64,000 nucleotides of DNA, from the NCBI RefSeq assembly GCF_002245785.1, contig NZ_NNCE01000003.1:1-64000 (forward strand), in the 5' to 3' direction. Position 1 is the first letter of the stretch. The number at the start of each line of letters is the position of its first letter. Source of the stretch: Mycoplasma testudineum. GTDB taxonomy: Bacteria; Bacillota_I; Bacilli_A; Mycoplasmatales; Metamycoplasmataceae. The notes below the pieces were generated by a model, which saw only the letters and a program-made list of their open reading frames with translations, had not been told where the DNA came from and did not search any database. A program made the position numbers and the translations under genes. Below are positions 1-8,751 of this stretch, one piece after another.

Positions 1-681
1 TTTTCAAAGAAAGAAAAAAATACAAAATTCAAAAGTCCTTCCAAAATAGTTTCATTATTTATTGATGGAATATTTGTAAATACTAACAATAAAACTACTG
101 GCAGAAAAAAAGTACTTATTCATTCAATTGGAATAGATGAATATGGCTCGAAAATTTAATTTCCACCTTTACTATTTAATTCAGAAAACACAATTTCTTA
201 TAAAACCTATTTCAGATATCTAAAACGTTTAGGTTTAGAAAAAGTAAATTTAGTTGTTAGTGACACTTCATTAAGTGTTTCTAAAGCAATTAAGGAAGAG
301 TTTAGTAAAACTTTACATCAGACTTGCTTAGTGCATCTTAGAAGAAATTTAGAAAAAATTTTAACGACTAAATTTAAGGCATTTAGTTCAAAGATTATTG
401 AATTAATCAAACTTGAAAATCCAAAATTTGTTGATGATCAAATAAGCAAATATTTGCCGCATTCTATTTTTAAAAAAATTAAAAGGATGCTAAAAATTGG
501 TAGTTATTTTACTGTTCCAAAAATTGAAAATTGACAAACTTCACAATATGATCTATGACCAACCAATATAATTGAAAGTGTAAATTCTGAATTAAGATTT
601 CTAAAGTGTAATGCCTATTTTACTGATCCTAAACAGGTCTTTAAAAGAGCAAGATATAAATTATTAAGTAAAAATAACTAG
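1..681 (+). pseudogene. IS256/Mutator-family transposase remnant
   Basis: Reading frame 1 encodes the middle and C-terminal part of an IS256-type (Mutator, DDE) transposase. Recognisable pieces are the FIDGIFV strand near base 55, VVSDTS near base 250 (second-Asp region), QTCLVHLRRN near base 320 and TNIIESVNSELRF near base 560, which resembles the T-N-x-x-E motif with the catalytic Glu. An in-frame TAA at 157-159 interrupts it, and the segment between the CxxH and TNxxE motifs is shorter than usual, so the gene is decayed. Two TGA codons after residue 177 must be read as Trp. The 5' part lies outside the window. Family call rests on motifs only. Confidence 0.75.
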
Positions 682-713
682 ATTGGTCGCTTCATTCTAC
701 AATCTATTTTTTT
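679..713 (+). terminator. Hairpin terminator after transposase remnant
   Basis: Seven-base arms (679-685 and 700-706) overlap the stop codon and are followed by a run of Ts. This fits an intrinsic terminator of the transposase on the plus strand. Confidence 0.55.
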
Positions 714-779
714 GTATTGACTAAATGTATAATTTTATGTAATATTTAATTGCTAAGGTAAAAATGAGACTTAATTTTA

Positions 780-827
780 AGTTTAAAAAAAATAAAATTT
801 TAAATCCGTGAATTTTTACTTGCTCCC
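780..827. repeat. Short intergenic repeat, copy A
   Basis: This stretch aligns with 918-963: an A-rich block, then AATCCGT, a T-rich block and a terminal GCTCCC. The two copies are diverged but clearly related and lie in the same orientation, one on each side of the rluD terminator. No coding potential is seen. Confidence 0.45.
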
Positions 828-860
828 CTCCTTCTTAGTCGTTGGGTTTTTTTAATTATA

Positions 861-896
861 AAAAAAGTGCAACCTTTTTACTTAAGTGTTGCACTT
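861..896 (-). terminator. Intrinsic terminator of the rluD/scpBA operon
   Basis: Nine-base arms (AAGTGCAAC at 865-873, its complement at 888-896) form a hairpin. Read on the minus strand it is followed by a long T run, matching the end of the leftward operon. Confidence 0.75.
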
Positions 897-917
897 CATT
901 TTTCAATGGTGGATTTT

Positions 918-963
918 AGTTTTAAAAAAATATTTTAAAATCCGTAAATTTTCGTCAGCTCCC
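918..963. repeat. Short intergenic repeat, copy B
   Basis: Second copy of the unit at 780-827, ending 25 bases before the stop codon of the rluD-like gene. It shares the AATCCGT core and the GCTCCC end. Confidence 0.45.
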
Positions 964-988
964 AAAATCTAACTATATCATTTGTCTT

Positions 989-1831
989 TTATCACTTGGG
1001 TTTGGAAATAAACACCTGTTTGTTCAAGTATTCAAGATCTTGATTTAGGCCTTTAAATTTCAGCATGTATGAATGCAAATATATTTGCTTAGCGTTTTTG
1101 CCACCATAATATTTATCTCCATAAATTGGGAATCCTAATTTAGATAAAGTTACTCTTATTTGATGTTTTCTACCTGTTAATAATTGTGCATAATGGTAGT
1201 TTCCTTCATCTCATAAAATTGTTGAAGCAACTTTTGTGTCTGGCTTTTTTTCTTTATATAAAATTGCCCTTTGTTTTATTGGGTTATACTCATGGTAGAA
1301 ATTTACAGTGTGTTTTTCAGGCACTAAGATGTCTGCTTTATATGTATAGATTTTTTCAATATTTTTTTCAGTTTTTAACTCTCTTAAAGTTTTGTAGTTT
1401 TTTGCATAACATACCAAACCAGAAACAAATTTATCAATTCGCCCAATTGATGATGGAATGAATGAATCTTTTTGTACAAATTTTAAATATCTTAAAACCT
1501 GATTATCTAAAGAATTTGGTTCACCATGCATCACTATTCCTGTTGGCTTATCAATAATTAAAATATTGTCATCTTCATATATGACATTAAATTTAATCTC
1601 TACAGGTTGATAAGCATTTCTAACTTTAGGATTTTCTATTCCATAAATTATTATCTGATCACCAGCCATCACTGGAGTATCTTTATCAACATTTCTTTTA
1701 CCGTTAACTTTTATATCTTTTAATCTAAATATTTTTTCAACTCTGGAATTAGGAACATTATTTAAATATGATCTTACTACTTTAAAAAGAATTTTACCCT
1801 GATCATTTTCTGTTGCATCTATTGTAAACAT
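989..1831 (-). CDS. rluD: Pseudouridine synthase, RluC/RluD family
   Basis: Predicted to isomerise specific uridines in 23S rRNA. The 280-residue product has an S4-like RNA-binding segment (about residues 28-63) and a RluA-type catalytic domain. The catalytic Asp lies in GRIDKFVSG (residues 130-138), where most family members have HRLDxxTSG, so the usual His is absent. GRKHQIRV near residue 222 is the conserved C-terminal motif. One internal TGA and a penultimate TGA are Trp. The ATG overlaps the scpB stop by one base (TAATG), so translation is coupled. RluC, RluD and RluB-like specificities cannot be separated from sequence alone. Confidence 0.88.
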
Positions 1832-2433
1832 TATTCTTCTCTTTGTGATTGGAATAAATTAAATGTCTGTTCATCATCGTCGAATTCAACATCAGTAAAT
1901 TCAAATTCTTGCAATCTAGGTAAATCATGTAGTGATCGAATTTTGAAATAATCATAGAATTTATTTGTAACCCCATATAGAATCGGATTCCCAGGAGTTT
2001 GTGCAACACCAACTTCTTCAATTAAACCTTTTAATAATAATCCTTGGAAAACAGCATCAGAAGATACACCTCTTATTTCATTTACCATTGATCTAGTTAC
2101 TGGTTGCTTATAGGCAATTATTCCAATTGTTTCTAAAGAAGCTTTTGATAATTTTTGATTCTTTTTAAAACTAACAAGTTTTTCAACATATTCTTTTACA
2201 TTTTCAGATGTAGCAATTTTAAATACTTTGTTAAACTCAAAAACTTTTGTCCCAAGACCAAGTTCGTTATATTCTTTTTTAAAATCGTTAAGCAATTTTA
2301 ATGCTTCATTTTGATTCATTTTTTTATCTTCTTCTGGATCAAAATTAAATACTTTTTGAACATGGTCAATTGTAATACCTTCTTCTCCTTGTATAAAAGC
2401 TAATGCTTCTAAAATTCTACTGTTAGGACTCAT
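1831..2433 (-). CDS. scpB: Segregation and condensation protein B
   Basis: ScpB is the winged-helix partner of ScpA and Smc in the bacterial condensin that compacts chromosomes. The 200-residue frame shows the family pattern: an N-terminal helix-turn-helix beginning SRILEALAFIQGEEG and a second domain with IGIIAYKQPVTR and EIRGVSSDA. The start at 2433 was chosen because AAGGAGA sits just upstream; an ATG six codons earlier would bury this site. The start lies inside scpA (11-base overlap) and the stop overlaps the rluD start, so the three genes form one transcript. The acidic tail after the second domain is common in this family. Confidence 0.93.
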   Translation of the reverse strand: MSPNSRILEALAFIQGEEGITIDHVQKVFNFDPEEDKKMNQNEALKLLNDFKKEYNELGLGTKVFEFNKVFKIATSENVKEYVEKLVSFKKNQKLSKASLETIGIIAYKQPVTRSMVNEIRGVSSDAVFQGLLLKGLIEEVGVAQTPGNPILYGVTNKFYDYFKIRSLHDLPRLQEFEFTDVEFDDDEQTFNLFQSQREE

Positions 2434-3160
2434 ATGCTTCTCCTTTTGCAATTGTTATTGTTCCGAATTGTTCGTTTTGAGTTAATATAATTTCTTGTTT
2501 TCTACTTAAATCTAGTAATGCTAACAATGTAATAACAAAGTGATTCATAGAAGGCAATTTAAATATCATTTCGAATGTCAATTCATTGTGCTTTTTGAAT
2601 AATTCTTTAATATAGATGATTTGATCAGCAGGAGTTAAAGTAAAATTTTCAAATTTTGCTTGCTTTAGTTTAACAGCAAATGTTTTTTCGAACATTTGCC
2701 TTAAGGCAATAATTATTTGAACCATATTTGAATGTCCTTCTAAAATAGATTCATCATGTTCTAATTTAAAACCTTCAGTTGATTCGGGATTTTTTGTAAA
2801 AATTGCTTGTCGATTAATTTCCTTCAATTTCAAATCTTCTGACACTTCTTGGAAAGCTTTGTATTCTGCAAGTTTTAATAAGATAGCTTGTCTATCAATT
2901 TCAATTTCTTCCGGCAATTCATCCTTAGCTAAAATCATCGCTGATTTAATTTGCAATAAAGTTGCTGCCATAACTAAATAATCACTTGCTAAATCAATTT
3001 CATTTTCTTGAAGCGAATTTATTATTTCCAAATATCGATCTGCTAATTCAATTAGATTTATATTTTTAATATCAACTTTTTTATCTCTTACTAATGAAAG
3101 AAGAAGATCTAAGGAACCACTATAATTAGATATATCAAAATTATGAATTGAATTATTCAT
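2423..3160 (-). CDS. scpA: Segregation and condensation protein A (kleisin)
   Basis: ScpA is the kleisin that bridges the Smc heads and binds ScpB. The 245-residue product starts with FDISNYSGSLDLLLSLVRDK-type sequence, followed by the ADRYLE and SDYLVMAATLLQIKS helices typical of the N-terminal domain, and ends in a winged helix (about 190-235). ATG at 3160 is preferred because AGGTGGTGA precedes it; a GTG four codons upstream is possible. It overlaps the end of plsC and the start of scpB. Confidence 0.93.
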   Translation of the reverse strand: MNNSIHNFDISNYSGSLDLLLSLVRDKKVDIKNINLIELADRYLEIINSLQENEIDLASDYLVMAATLLQIKSAMILAKDELPEEIEIDRQAILLKLAEYKAFQEVSEDLKLKEINRQAIFTKNPESTEGFKLEHDESILEGHSNMVQIIIALRQMFEKTFAVKLKQAKFENFTLTPADQIIYIKELFKKHNELTFEMIFKLPSMNHFVITLLALLDLSRKQEIILTQNEQFGTITIAKGEAYES

Positions 3161-3905
3161 GCTTGTCACCACCTAAATATTCTTTTTCAATTGCACTTTT
3201 AGTATTTTTCATTAAGGCTTCTTCACTTAAAGCTAATATATTTTTATATGCTATAGGCTTGTTAAAAATAACTTCTACTGTTGCCTTTTTATTTTTTTTA
3301 TCAAAGCCTACTTTTGAATAATTTATGGTTGTAGGAATTATTGGTAACAAATTAATTTTTGCAAGTTTGAATGCTCCTCTTTTAAACTCACCCATGACAC
3401 CTGTTTCACTTCTTGTACCTTCAGGAAAAATTACACCATATTTTTTGTTTTCTTTAACCATAACACCAAAATCTAAAGTACCATTTCAAGCAGATTTAAA
3501 TTTAGCTCTGTCAATAAAAACTCCATCTAAAAGTTCAACGGCGTGTTTAACAATACGCTTTCTTGTTAATTCTATTTTTCCTAAAAATGAAATCAATTCA
3601 TGATTCACACTTTTGTCTTGAGTAGTTTTTAACATGGCATACATTAAGGCAAATACATCTAAATTATCGTTATGATTTGGCATTATAAGCGCAGGCGCTT
3701 TTTCTAAATTTTCTCTACCTTTAACAACAACTTTAATGTTATAAATTTTTAACATTCGTTTTGCGATTTTCAAAATAAAATCATTTCTTTTTTGAACATC
3801 CAAATCTTGAGGATAACGTCTGTGCTTTCTTGCAAGCATTTCTAGCCTTAACAATTTAAACATTAAGTAAGGCGAATTTAAGAATAATTTAAAACTTGGA
3901 CTCAT
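3153..3905 (-). CDS. plsC: 1-acyl-sn-glycerol-3-phosphate acyltransferase
   Basis: Predicted to acylate lysophosphatidate to phosphatidate at the membrane. The 250-residue product contains the acyltransferase block I as IMPNHNDNLDVF (H-x4-D, near residue 82) and the glycerophosphate-binding block FPEGTRSETG near residue 160. One TGA (3486-3488) is Trp and joins the two halves. The gene sits between acpS and scpA with tight spacing. Placement next to acpS links fatty acyl carrier activation with phospholipid synthesis, as in related mycoplasmas. Confidence 0.9.
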
Positions 3906-3906
3906 A

Positions 3907-4203
3907 TTATTTCCTTTTTAAAGCTATAGCTATAACTTCATTTTCTTCGTTGCTTGTAGATATTTCAAAACCTGGAAATAGATATTTGCCATTTGATTTA
4001 GTTATTTCAATTTCATTGAAAATTACAAAACTATTATCTGCTTTGAAAATGGCTTCTTTTATTGCCCATCGTGTCGCCAAAAATAGGGCTTTATTTTTTG
4101 CCTTAGCATAATCATCTTGCTCTCTATTTGTTAAGATTCTGCTTATCACTTTGGGCTTCAGAGATTCAAATCTATTTATTCTAGTTAAATCTATACCTAA
4201 CAT
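3907..4203 (-). CDS. acpS: Holo-[acyl-carrier-protein] synthase
   Basis: Transfers the 4'-phosphopantetheine arm from CoA to acyl carrier protein. The 98-residue protein begins MLGIDLTRINRFES, where the Asp in GIDL is the metal ligand, and carries WAIKEAIFKA, matching the WA-x-KEA family motif. The start at 4203 gives the canonical N-terminus; in-frame codons upstream are not expected. There is no Shine-Dalgarno: TATAAT ends six bases before the ATG, so the mRNA is probably leaderless. It ends one base before the plsC start. Confidence 0.9.
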   Translation of the reverse strand: MLGIDLTRINRFESLKPKVISRILTNREQDDYAKAKNKALFLATRWAIKEAIFKADNSFVIFNEIEITKSNGKYLFPGFEISTSNEENEVIAIALKRK

Positions 4204-4209
4204 AAAAAA

Positions 4210-4215
4210 ATTATA
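4210..4215 (-). promoter_or_regulatory. -10 box of acpS (leaderless)
   Basis: TATAAT on the minus strand ends six bases upstream of the acpS ATG, which places the transcription start at or next to the start codon. Confidence 0.6.
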
Positions 4216-4299
4216 GCAATTTATGAATTTTCTCAACCAAGAATATTTAAAAGGTTCTTTCTTAAATTAGGATTTTTTTTCTTAAAATTTTGCACAATA

Positions 4300-4326
4300 A
4301 AATAAAAAAACTTCCGAATGAAGTTT
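4300..4326 (-). terminator. Terminator after UPF0154 gene
   Basis: Seven-base arms (AAACTTC-type, 4308-4314 and 4320-4326) plus a T tract on the minus strand just after the UPF0154 stop codon. Confidence 0.7.
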
Positions 4327-4330
4327 CTAA

Positions 4331-4558
4331 TTATTTAGCATTTTTCATAGAACGCATAACTTGTCGAATTCTACTTTCACTTGCTTTAACTCCCATTTGA
4401 GAGAACATAACACGAATCATGTTTTCGGTAATAGGAGGATTTTCTCGAAGTTGTTTTTCAAACAATTTTCTTGTAATGAAAAACGCTGCGATAGCACCAA
4501 TTATTAAGCCTAAAATAAATAATCCGACAATCAAACCAATCGCTAATCCTAAATCCAT
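4331..4558 (-). CDS. UPF0154 family membrane protein
   Basis: A 75-residue protein with one N-terminal membrane helix (about residues 3-27: LGLAIGLIVGLFILGLIIGA) followed by a basic cytoplasmic part with the family signature PPITENMIRVMFSQMGVKAS. The family (YneF of Bacillus) has no established function. ATG 4558 follows AAGGAG with good spacing; a GTG two codons upstream would overlap that site. The gene has its own terminator and faces away from tdk. Confidence 0.85.
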   Translation of the reverse strand: MDLGLAIGLIVGLFILGLIIGAIAAFFITRKLFEKQLRENPPITENMIRVMFSQMGVKASESRIRQVMRSMKNAK

Positions 4559-4635
4559 TTTCACTCCTTATTATTAATGTTTTTTTATTATACAATCTTT
4601 TAAAGTAAGATTAAATAAAAGCAAAAGGAGACAAC

Positions 4636-5205
4636 ATGTATAGACAATATAGTAAAGGAATGATTGAAGTAATTGCTGGTCCTATGTTCAGCGGGAAGAG
4701 TGAAGAGTTATTAAAAAGATTTAGAATCTTAGGACACGCAAAAGAAAAAATAGTACTAATAAAACCATCTTATGATACTCGTTATGGCGTTGATATGATT
4801 AAATCTCGTTCTGGAGTTCAATTCAACTCATATGTTGCTAAAGATAGTGATAGAGTTAAGGAACTTGCAAGTGATTACAATTTTGTAATAATTGATGAAG
4901 TTCAATTTTTTGATTTAAAAATTGTTGATGTTATTGAAGAATTAGCTTCATCTGGTAAAAGAGTTATTGTAAGTGGCTTAGATACAGATTTCAGAAGAAA
5001 ACCATTTCCAGTTGTTGCACAACTTTTAGCTATGGCAGAGCATGTTACAAAACTAAGTGCAGTTTGTGTTATATGTCATAATGCTGCTACTACAACATAT
5101 AGAACGAGTGATTCAACTGAAACGAATTTATTAGGAGATGATGATATTTACCAAGCTAGATGTAGAACTTGCCATATTGAAGGAACAAATAAAAGAAAGA
5201 AATAA
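4636..5205 (+). CDS. tdk: Thymidine kinase
   Basis: Phosphorylates thymidine to dTMP in nucleoside salvage, important in organisms that cannot make nucleotides de novo. The 189-residue type II kinase has the P-loop GPMFSGKS (15-22), the FVIIDEVQFF Walker B segment near residue 90, and a C-terminal zinc ribbon built from CVICH and CRTCH pairs. The start follows AAAAGGAGA. No TGA codons are used. It ends just before the convergent tRNA-His gene, with no hairpin between them. Confidence 0.95.
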   Translation: MYRQYSKGMIEVIAGPMFSGKSEELLKRFRILGHAKEKIVLIKPSYDTRYGVDMIKSRSGVQFNSYVAKDSDRVKELASDYNFVIIDEVQFFDLKIVDVIEELASSGKRVIVSGLDTDFRRKPFPVVAQLLAMAEHVTKLSAVCVICHNAATTTYRTSDSTETNLLGDDDIYQARCRTCHIEGTNKRKK

Positions 5206-5210
5206 AAAAA

Positions 5211-5287
5211 TGGGGTGAATAACGGGGATCGAACCCGCGCGTGTCTGAACCACAACCAGATGCGTTAACCACTTCGCCATATTCACC
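5211..5287 (-). tRNA. tRNA-His (GTG anticodon)
   Basis: The minus strand folds into a cloverleaf with acceptor pairs GTGAATA/TATTCAC and the extra G-1 opposite C73 that identifies histidine tRNA. The anticodon loop TTGTGGT carries GTG, and CCA is encoded. Confidence 0.93.
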
Positions 5288-5301
5288 ACATGAACTATTC
5301 C

Positions 5302-5307
5302 ATTATA
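5302..5307 (-). promoter_or_regulatory. -10 box of tRNA-His
   Basis: TATAAT on the minus strand lies 14 bases upstream of the mature tRNA 5' end. Confidence 0.5.
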
Positions 5308-5461
5308 TATAAAAAAAACTTTTTGTTTTAACTTTGTTGACTTGATTAAGCATTGAATAAATTTTTATTTTACTCACAATTAAATACATAAAAAATAATT
5401 AAATAATTATAAATGTAAAAATAACTTGGCAAAAATCATATTTATTATCATGCTGCTAATC

Positions 5462-6165
5462 TTAAATAAAGCCAGCTTCCTTATATAACTTAAATTCAAA
5501 ATATTTTGAATACATTTCAGGGTTTTTATATGTAAAACTTCAATTTACGTTATTTCAAACCGCTTCTCTTATGTATACAAATTTCTCAATTCGTTCAGTT
5601 GCATTTTTGATTTTTTTAAAATAGTAGCGAGATTGAAATTTTATTCTTCTATCTTTTTCAATATTAAATTTATTCAAATCGCTAGGAAAAACATAATTTT
5701 TTACTTTAGAAATTTCATCTTCTAATATTTTGTTGAAATTTTGATTGTTTCTTATCAATTCTTTTTTAAGATTTTCATCAGTTTTTTTGAAGTATTTTAA
5801 AAATTTTATATAAAAAACATAATTACAACTTCAAATAGTAATCAATTGACTATCATTAGAACAATTATTCAAATTGGCATATTATTTGAAGAAAAAATAA
5901 AAATAATAGGTATAGAAATTGGGATAATAAAATATGCTATTGATATAGATCAAAGAAGTTTATATTTAAGGTTGATTAAATTAACGGTTCTTTTTGTATA
6001 AAATTCAATTAAATTTCTTTGCTTGTATCTATCATCATGGTCAATAATTTTATCACTGTTTTTAGATTTGAACGGATTATAAAAATTAATTCAAGTTATA
6101 TAAATATAAAATCAAAAAAATATAAATGAAGAAACTATGCTAACTATAAAAAATAAGATATTCAT
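5462..6165 (-). pseudogene. Membrane protein, tandem paralog 1 (frameshifted)
   Basis: With TGA as Trp the first frame (from ATG 6165) encodes a hydrophobic N-terminal helix (about residues 1-26), a basic linker with IEFYTKRT, and two further membrane helices (about 75-120), then hits TAA right after an A6 tract (T6 on the coding strand, 5812-5817). A second frame continues without loss as a basic cytoplasmic tail containing DRRIKFQ, YIREAVWNN and KYFEFKLYKEAGFI. Total length 704 is one base short of a multiple of three, so adding one base in that tract restores a 234-residue protein. It is homologous along its whole length to the gene at 6329-7042. I do not recognise the family. It may be decay, on/off switching or an assembly error. 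Confidence 0.6.
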
Positions 6166-6328
6166 AAGACTATTTACCTTTCAATTGAAACAATAAAAAA
6201 ATAATTTAGTTGTATTTTATGTAATTTGAAATTTATAATTTTAATTTCTTACAATTTTTTAATAATTTCACTAGCCTAACTAGAGGAAAATAATTGCTAA
6301 TTATTAAGCCTAAATATAAAAAACTATT

Positions 6329-7042
6329 TTAAATTTCAATAAACCCCGCTTCGACATATATTAAATATTCAAAATATTTTGTGTAATTAGTAGGGTCGGC
6401 ATATGTATGGCTTCATTGAATATTATTAGTTACAGCTTCTCTAACAATTGAAAACTTACTAATTTTGCCATCCGTTAATTTTAAGCGTTTTTTAAAATAG
6501 TTAAGTTGAAATTTTATTCTTCTGTCTGAAACAATATTTTTCAAATTAATTTGATCTTCAAATTTGTATTTTTTTATTTTAATCAATTGTTCATTTAGAA
6601 TATCATCAAATTTATCATTATTTAATTTTAAAAAAATTTTTGTTTCTACATCTTGTATTTTAAACACCTTATAAAATTGTATGTCAAGGAACAATATGAT
6701 AAATTGGTATATCAGACTTGATATTATCATCACAATTGGAATTCATAAAATAACGAACTGGAAAAATGAGATGTAAAATATCGGTAAAAATACTGAAAAA
6801 AATAAAAATATTATTAGAATTGAAAATAGCAATCAATATTTATCTTTCATTCTTTTTAATGAAGACAATGTATAAAATTCAATGTAATTCAATTTTTTTC
6901 AATTCTCTTCTATTTTTATTTTTTGGTCCTTCTTTTTTAATAAAAATAAGGGATTGAAGAATATTTTATTTCTATTATGTAAATACATTCCCAGAAGACA
7001 AACTAATGCAACAAGATGACCTACAAACAAATATGTTTCCAT
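6329..7042 (-). CDS. Membrane protein of unknown function, tandem paralog 2
   Basis: A 237-residue frame that needs several TGA = Trp codons. It has an N-terminal membrane helix (METYLFVG..., about 1-24), a basic segment with YIEFYTLSS, a long hydrophobic hairpin (about 75-130) and a cytoplasmic tail. The tail carries the signature shared with the paralog at 5462-6165: DRRIKFQ, FKK, VREAV-x-NN, WS-x-TY, KYFEY and EAGFI. The start follows AAAGGAAGG. A perfect 11-base inverted repeat lies 28 bases upstream. No function can be assigned; topology suggests an integral membrane protein with a cytoplasmic basic domain. Confidence 0.7.
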
Positions 7043-7069
7043 ATACCTTCCTTTTAATTATATTAATTG

Positions 7070-7114
7070 GACATAGAGTTATTATAAATAAAGTAATTAT
7101 ATAAACTCTATGTC
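7070..7114. repeat. 11-bp inverted repeat upstream of membrane paralog 2
   Basis: Arms GACATAGAGTT (7070-7080) and its exact complement (7104-7114) flank a 23-base AT-only spacer that contains TATAAT-like hexamers. There is no T run after it, so an operator or mRNA structure is as likely as a terminator for holB. Confidence 0.5.
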
Positions 7115-7204
7115 AACTTGGACTCTTAAAATTGGCATAAGCAATTTACAAACAATAAATTGATATATTTTATGAATTAAAATAGCATTTAAAATGACTG
7201 CTCA

Positions 7205-8113
7205 TTATTTTTCGTTAATTGGAATTGTTAATTTTTTTATATCAATTAATAATTTTTCTAAAGTTATTGAAAAATTAACGGTTGAATCTCTTCTTTTTAA
7301 AAATGAATCTACAAGTACATTCATTGCAAGAAAATTTATCCCTGTTTTTCTTTTATGATTTTTAAATTTAGTTTCATGTTCTAATCCTAAACTTAAATTT
7401 GAAAAAATCAGCCTAATAAAAACTTGGAGCACATTAAGTTTAAATTCATAATCATCTTTTTTGATGTTTTTATGCAAGAATAATATCAATTCATTTACTC
7501 ATTTTTTATCCTCTAATAAAATTCCATAAAGTTCTGAAATAAGTACATCATTTCTTTTGGTTACAAGTTTTTTTGTAGCTGGTATATCAGGAATTGCATT
7601 AGCATAAACAGCAGCATAAGGTGTTTTAAAATTTTCAGAAATATATTTAATTTTCTCGCTGACTGTTGGTCCATTTATATAGTAACTTTGTGTACGACTT
7701 TTAATAGTTGGAATTATTTTTGAGTAATTATTTGTTGTGATAATTATGTGTGAATTTTCAGGAGCTTCTTCTAATGTTTTTAAAAGTGCATTATTAAAAT
7801 TGTTTGAAGCATTTTCCAAATTAATTAATATGAGAATGTTTTTCTTGTTTTGCTCTAATGGTGTTTTGTTTAATTGTTCGAAAACATATTCTAAATTATC
7901 TTTAGATAATTCTTTTTTAGAATAATCTAAAACATATATGTTTTGACTCAAATTTTCTTGATTTAAATTTTTAAAATTTGTATTGCCAATTTTATTAACT
8001 AAAAATAAAAGTTTATTATTTAAATCTACACCCGGATTTGCCCTTAGAATAATTGCGTGAGGCAATTTATTTAATGAAATAGATTGATTGATTAATGTTT
8101 CAAAATTTATCAC
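7205..8113 (-). CDS. holB: DNA polymerase III subunit delta'
   Basis: A clamp-loader subunit of 302 residues. The N-terminal AAA+ fold is visible from INFETLINQSI through LINLENASNNFNNALLKTLEEAP, which contains the family's KTLEEPP-like motif, and the sensor strand IIITTNNYSKIIPTIKSR. There is no Walker A motif, as expected for delta' rather than tau/gamma. A TGA at 7499-7501 is Trp. The start is GTG at 8113, overlapping the tmk stop by one base, so translation is coupled. It closes the dnaX-ybaB-recR-tmk-holB cluster. Confidence 0.88.
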
Positions 8114-8751
8114 TATTTTATTAGTTGCTTAAATTTATCTAATGTAAGCATGTGCTTTCAAATTTGATTTTTAATTTCAGTTAAAGATTTTCTGCCATCA
8201 ATCACAACAAATCTTTCTGGTTCATCGGCAATCAACATTTGATAACCGTTATATGTACGCTTGTAAAAGTCATTAGGTTGGCTTTCTAATCTGTCTTTTG
8301 CTTGCTCTCTATTATTTCTTCTTGAAATTGTTTGTTCATAGGAAATATCAATGAAGAAAGTCAAATCAGGTTTGAACTTGCCAATTATTAACTCAGTAAG
8401 TTTTTTAGTCCATTCAATACCTAAATTTCTTCCATATCCTTGATATGCGTAAAACGAATCAATATAACGGTCAGAAAAAATTATTTTTGAATCGTAATTA
8501 GGTTCAATAATTCTATCAATGTGTATTCTTCTAGAAGCTGAATAAAGCAAGGCTTCACTAATGTCGCTCAATCTATTTTTAGAATCTAAAATAACATTTC
8601 TTATTTGTTCAGCTTCTGTTATCCCTGCTCCACCAGGTTCACGAGTAAAAATAAAATTTTTCTCTTTTTGTAACGAAACTAATTCGTCGTGGATTAGATT
8701 CATAATTGATGTTTTACCTGCTCCATCCATTCCTTCAAAAGTAATTAACAT
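8113..8751 (-). CDS. tmk: Thymidylate kinase
   Basis: Converts dTMP to dTDP. The 212-residue protein has the P-loop EGMDGAGKTS (residues 6-15), the DR-x motif as SDRYIDSFYAYQG around residue 94, and FTREPGGAG near 36. A lid region NNREQAKDRLES follows. Near the C-terminus one TGA is Trp. The ATG overlaps the recR stop by one base (TAATG) and follows AGGAGA. Together with tdk this completes thymidine salvage to dTDP. Confidence 0.95.

Noticed and set aside
6781-7042. Apparent frameshifts in membrane paralog 2
   Set aside because: On careful recount of the A7 and T7 runs the frame is continuous; only paralog 1 has a shift.
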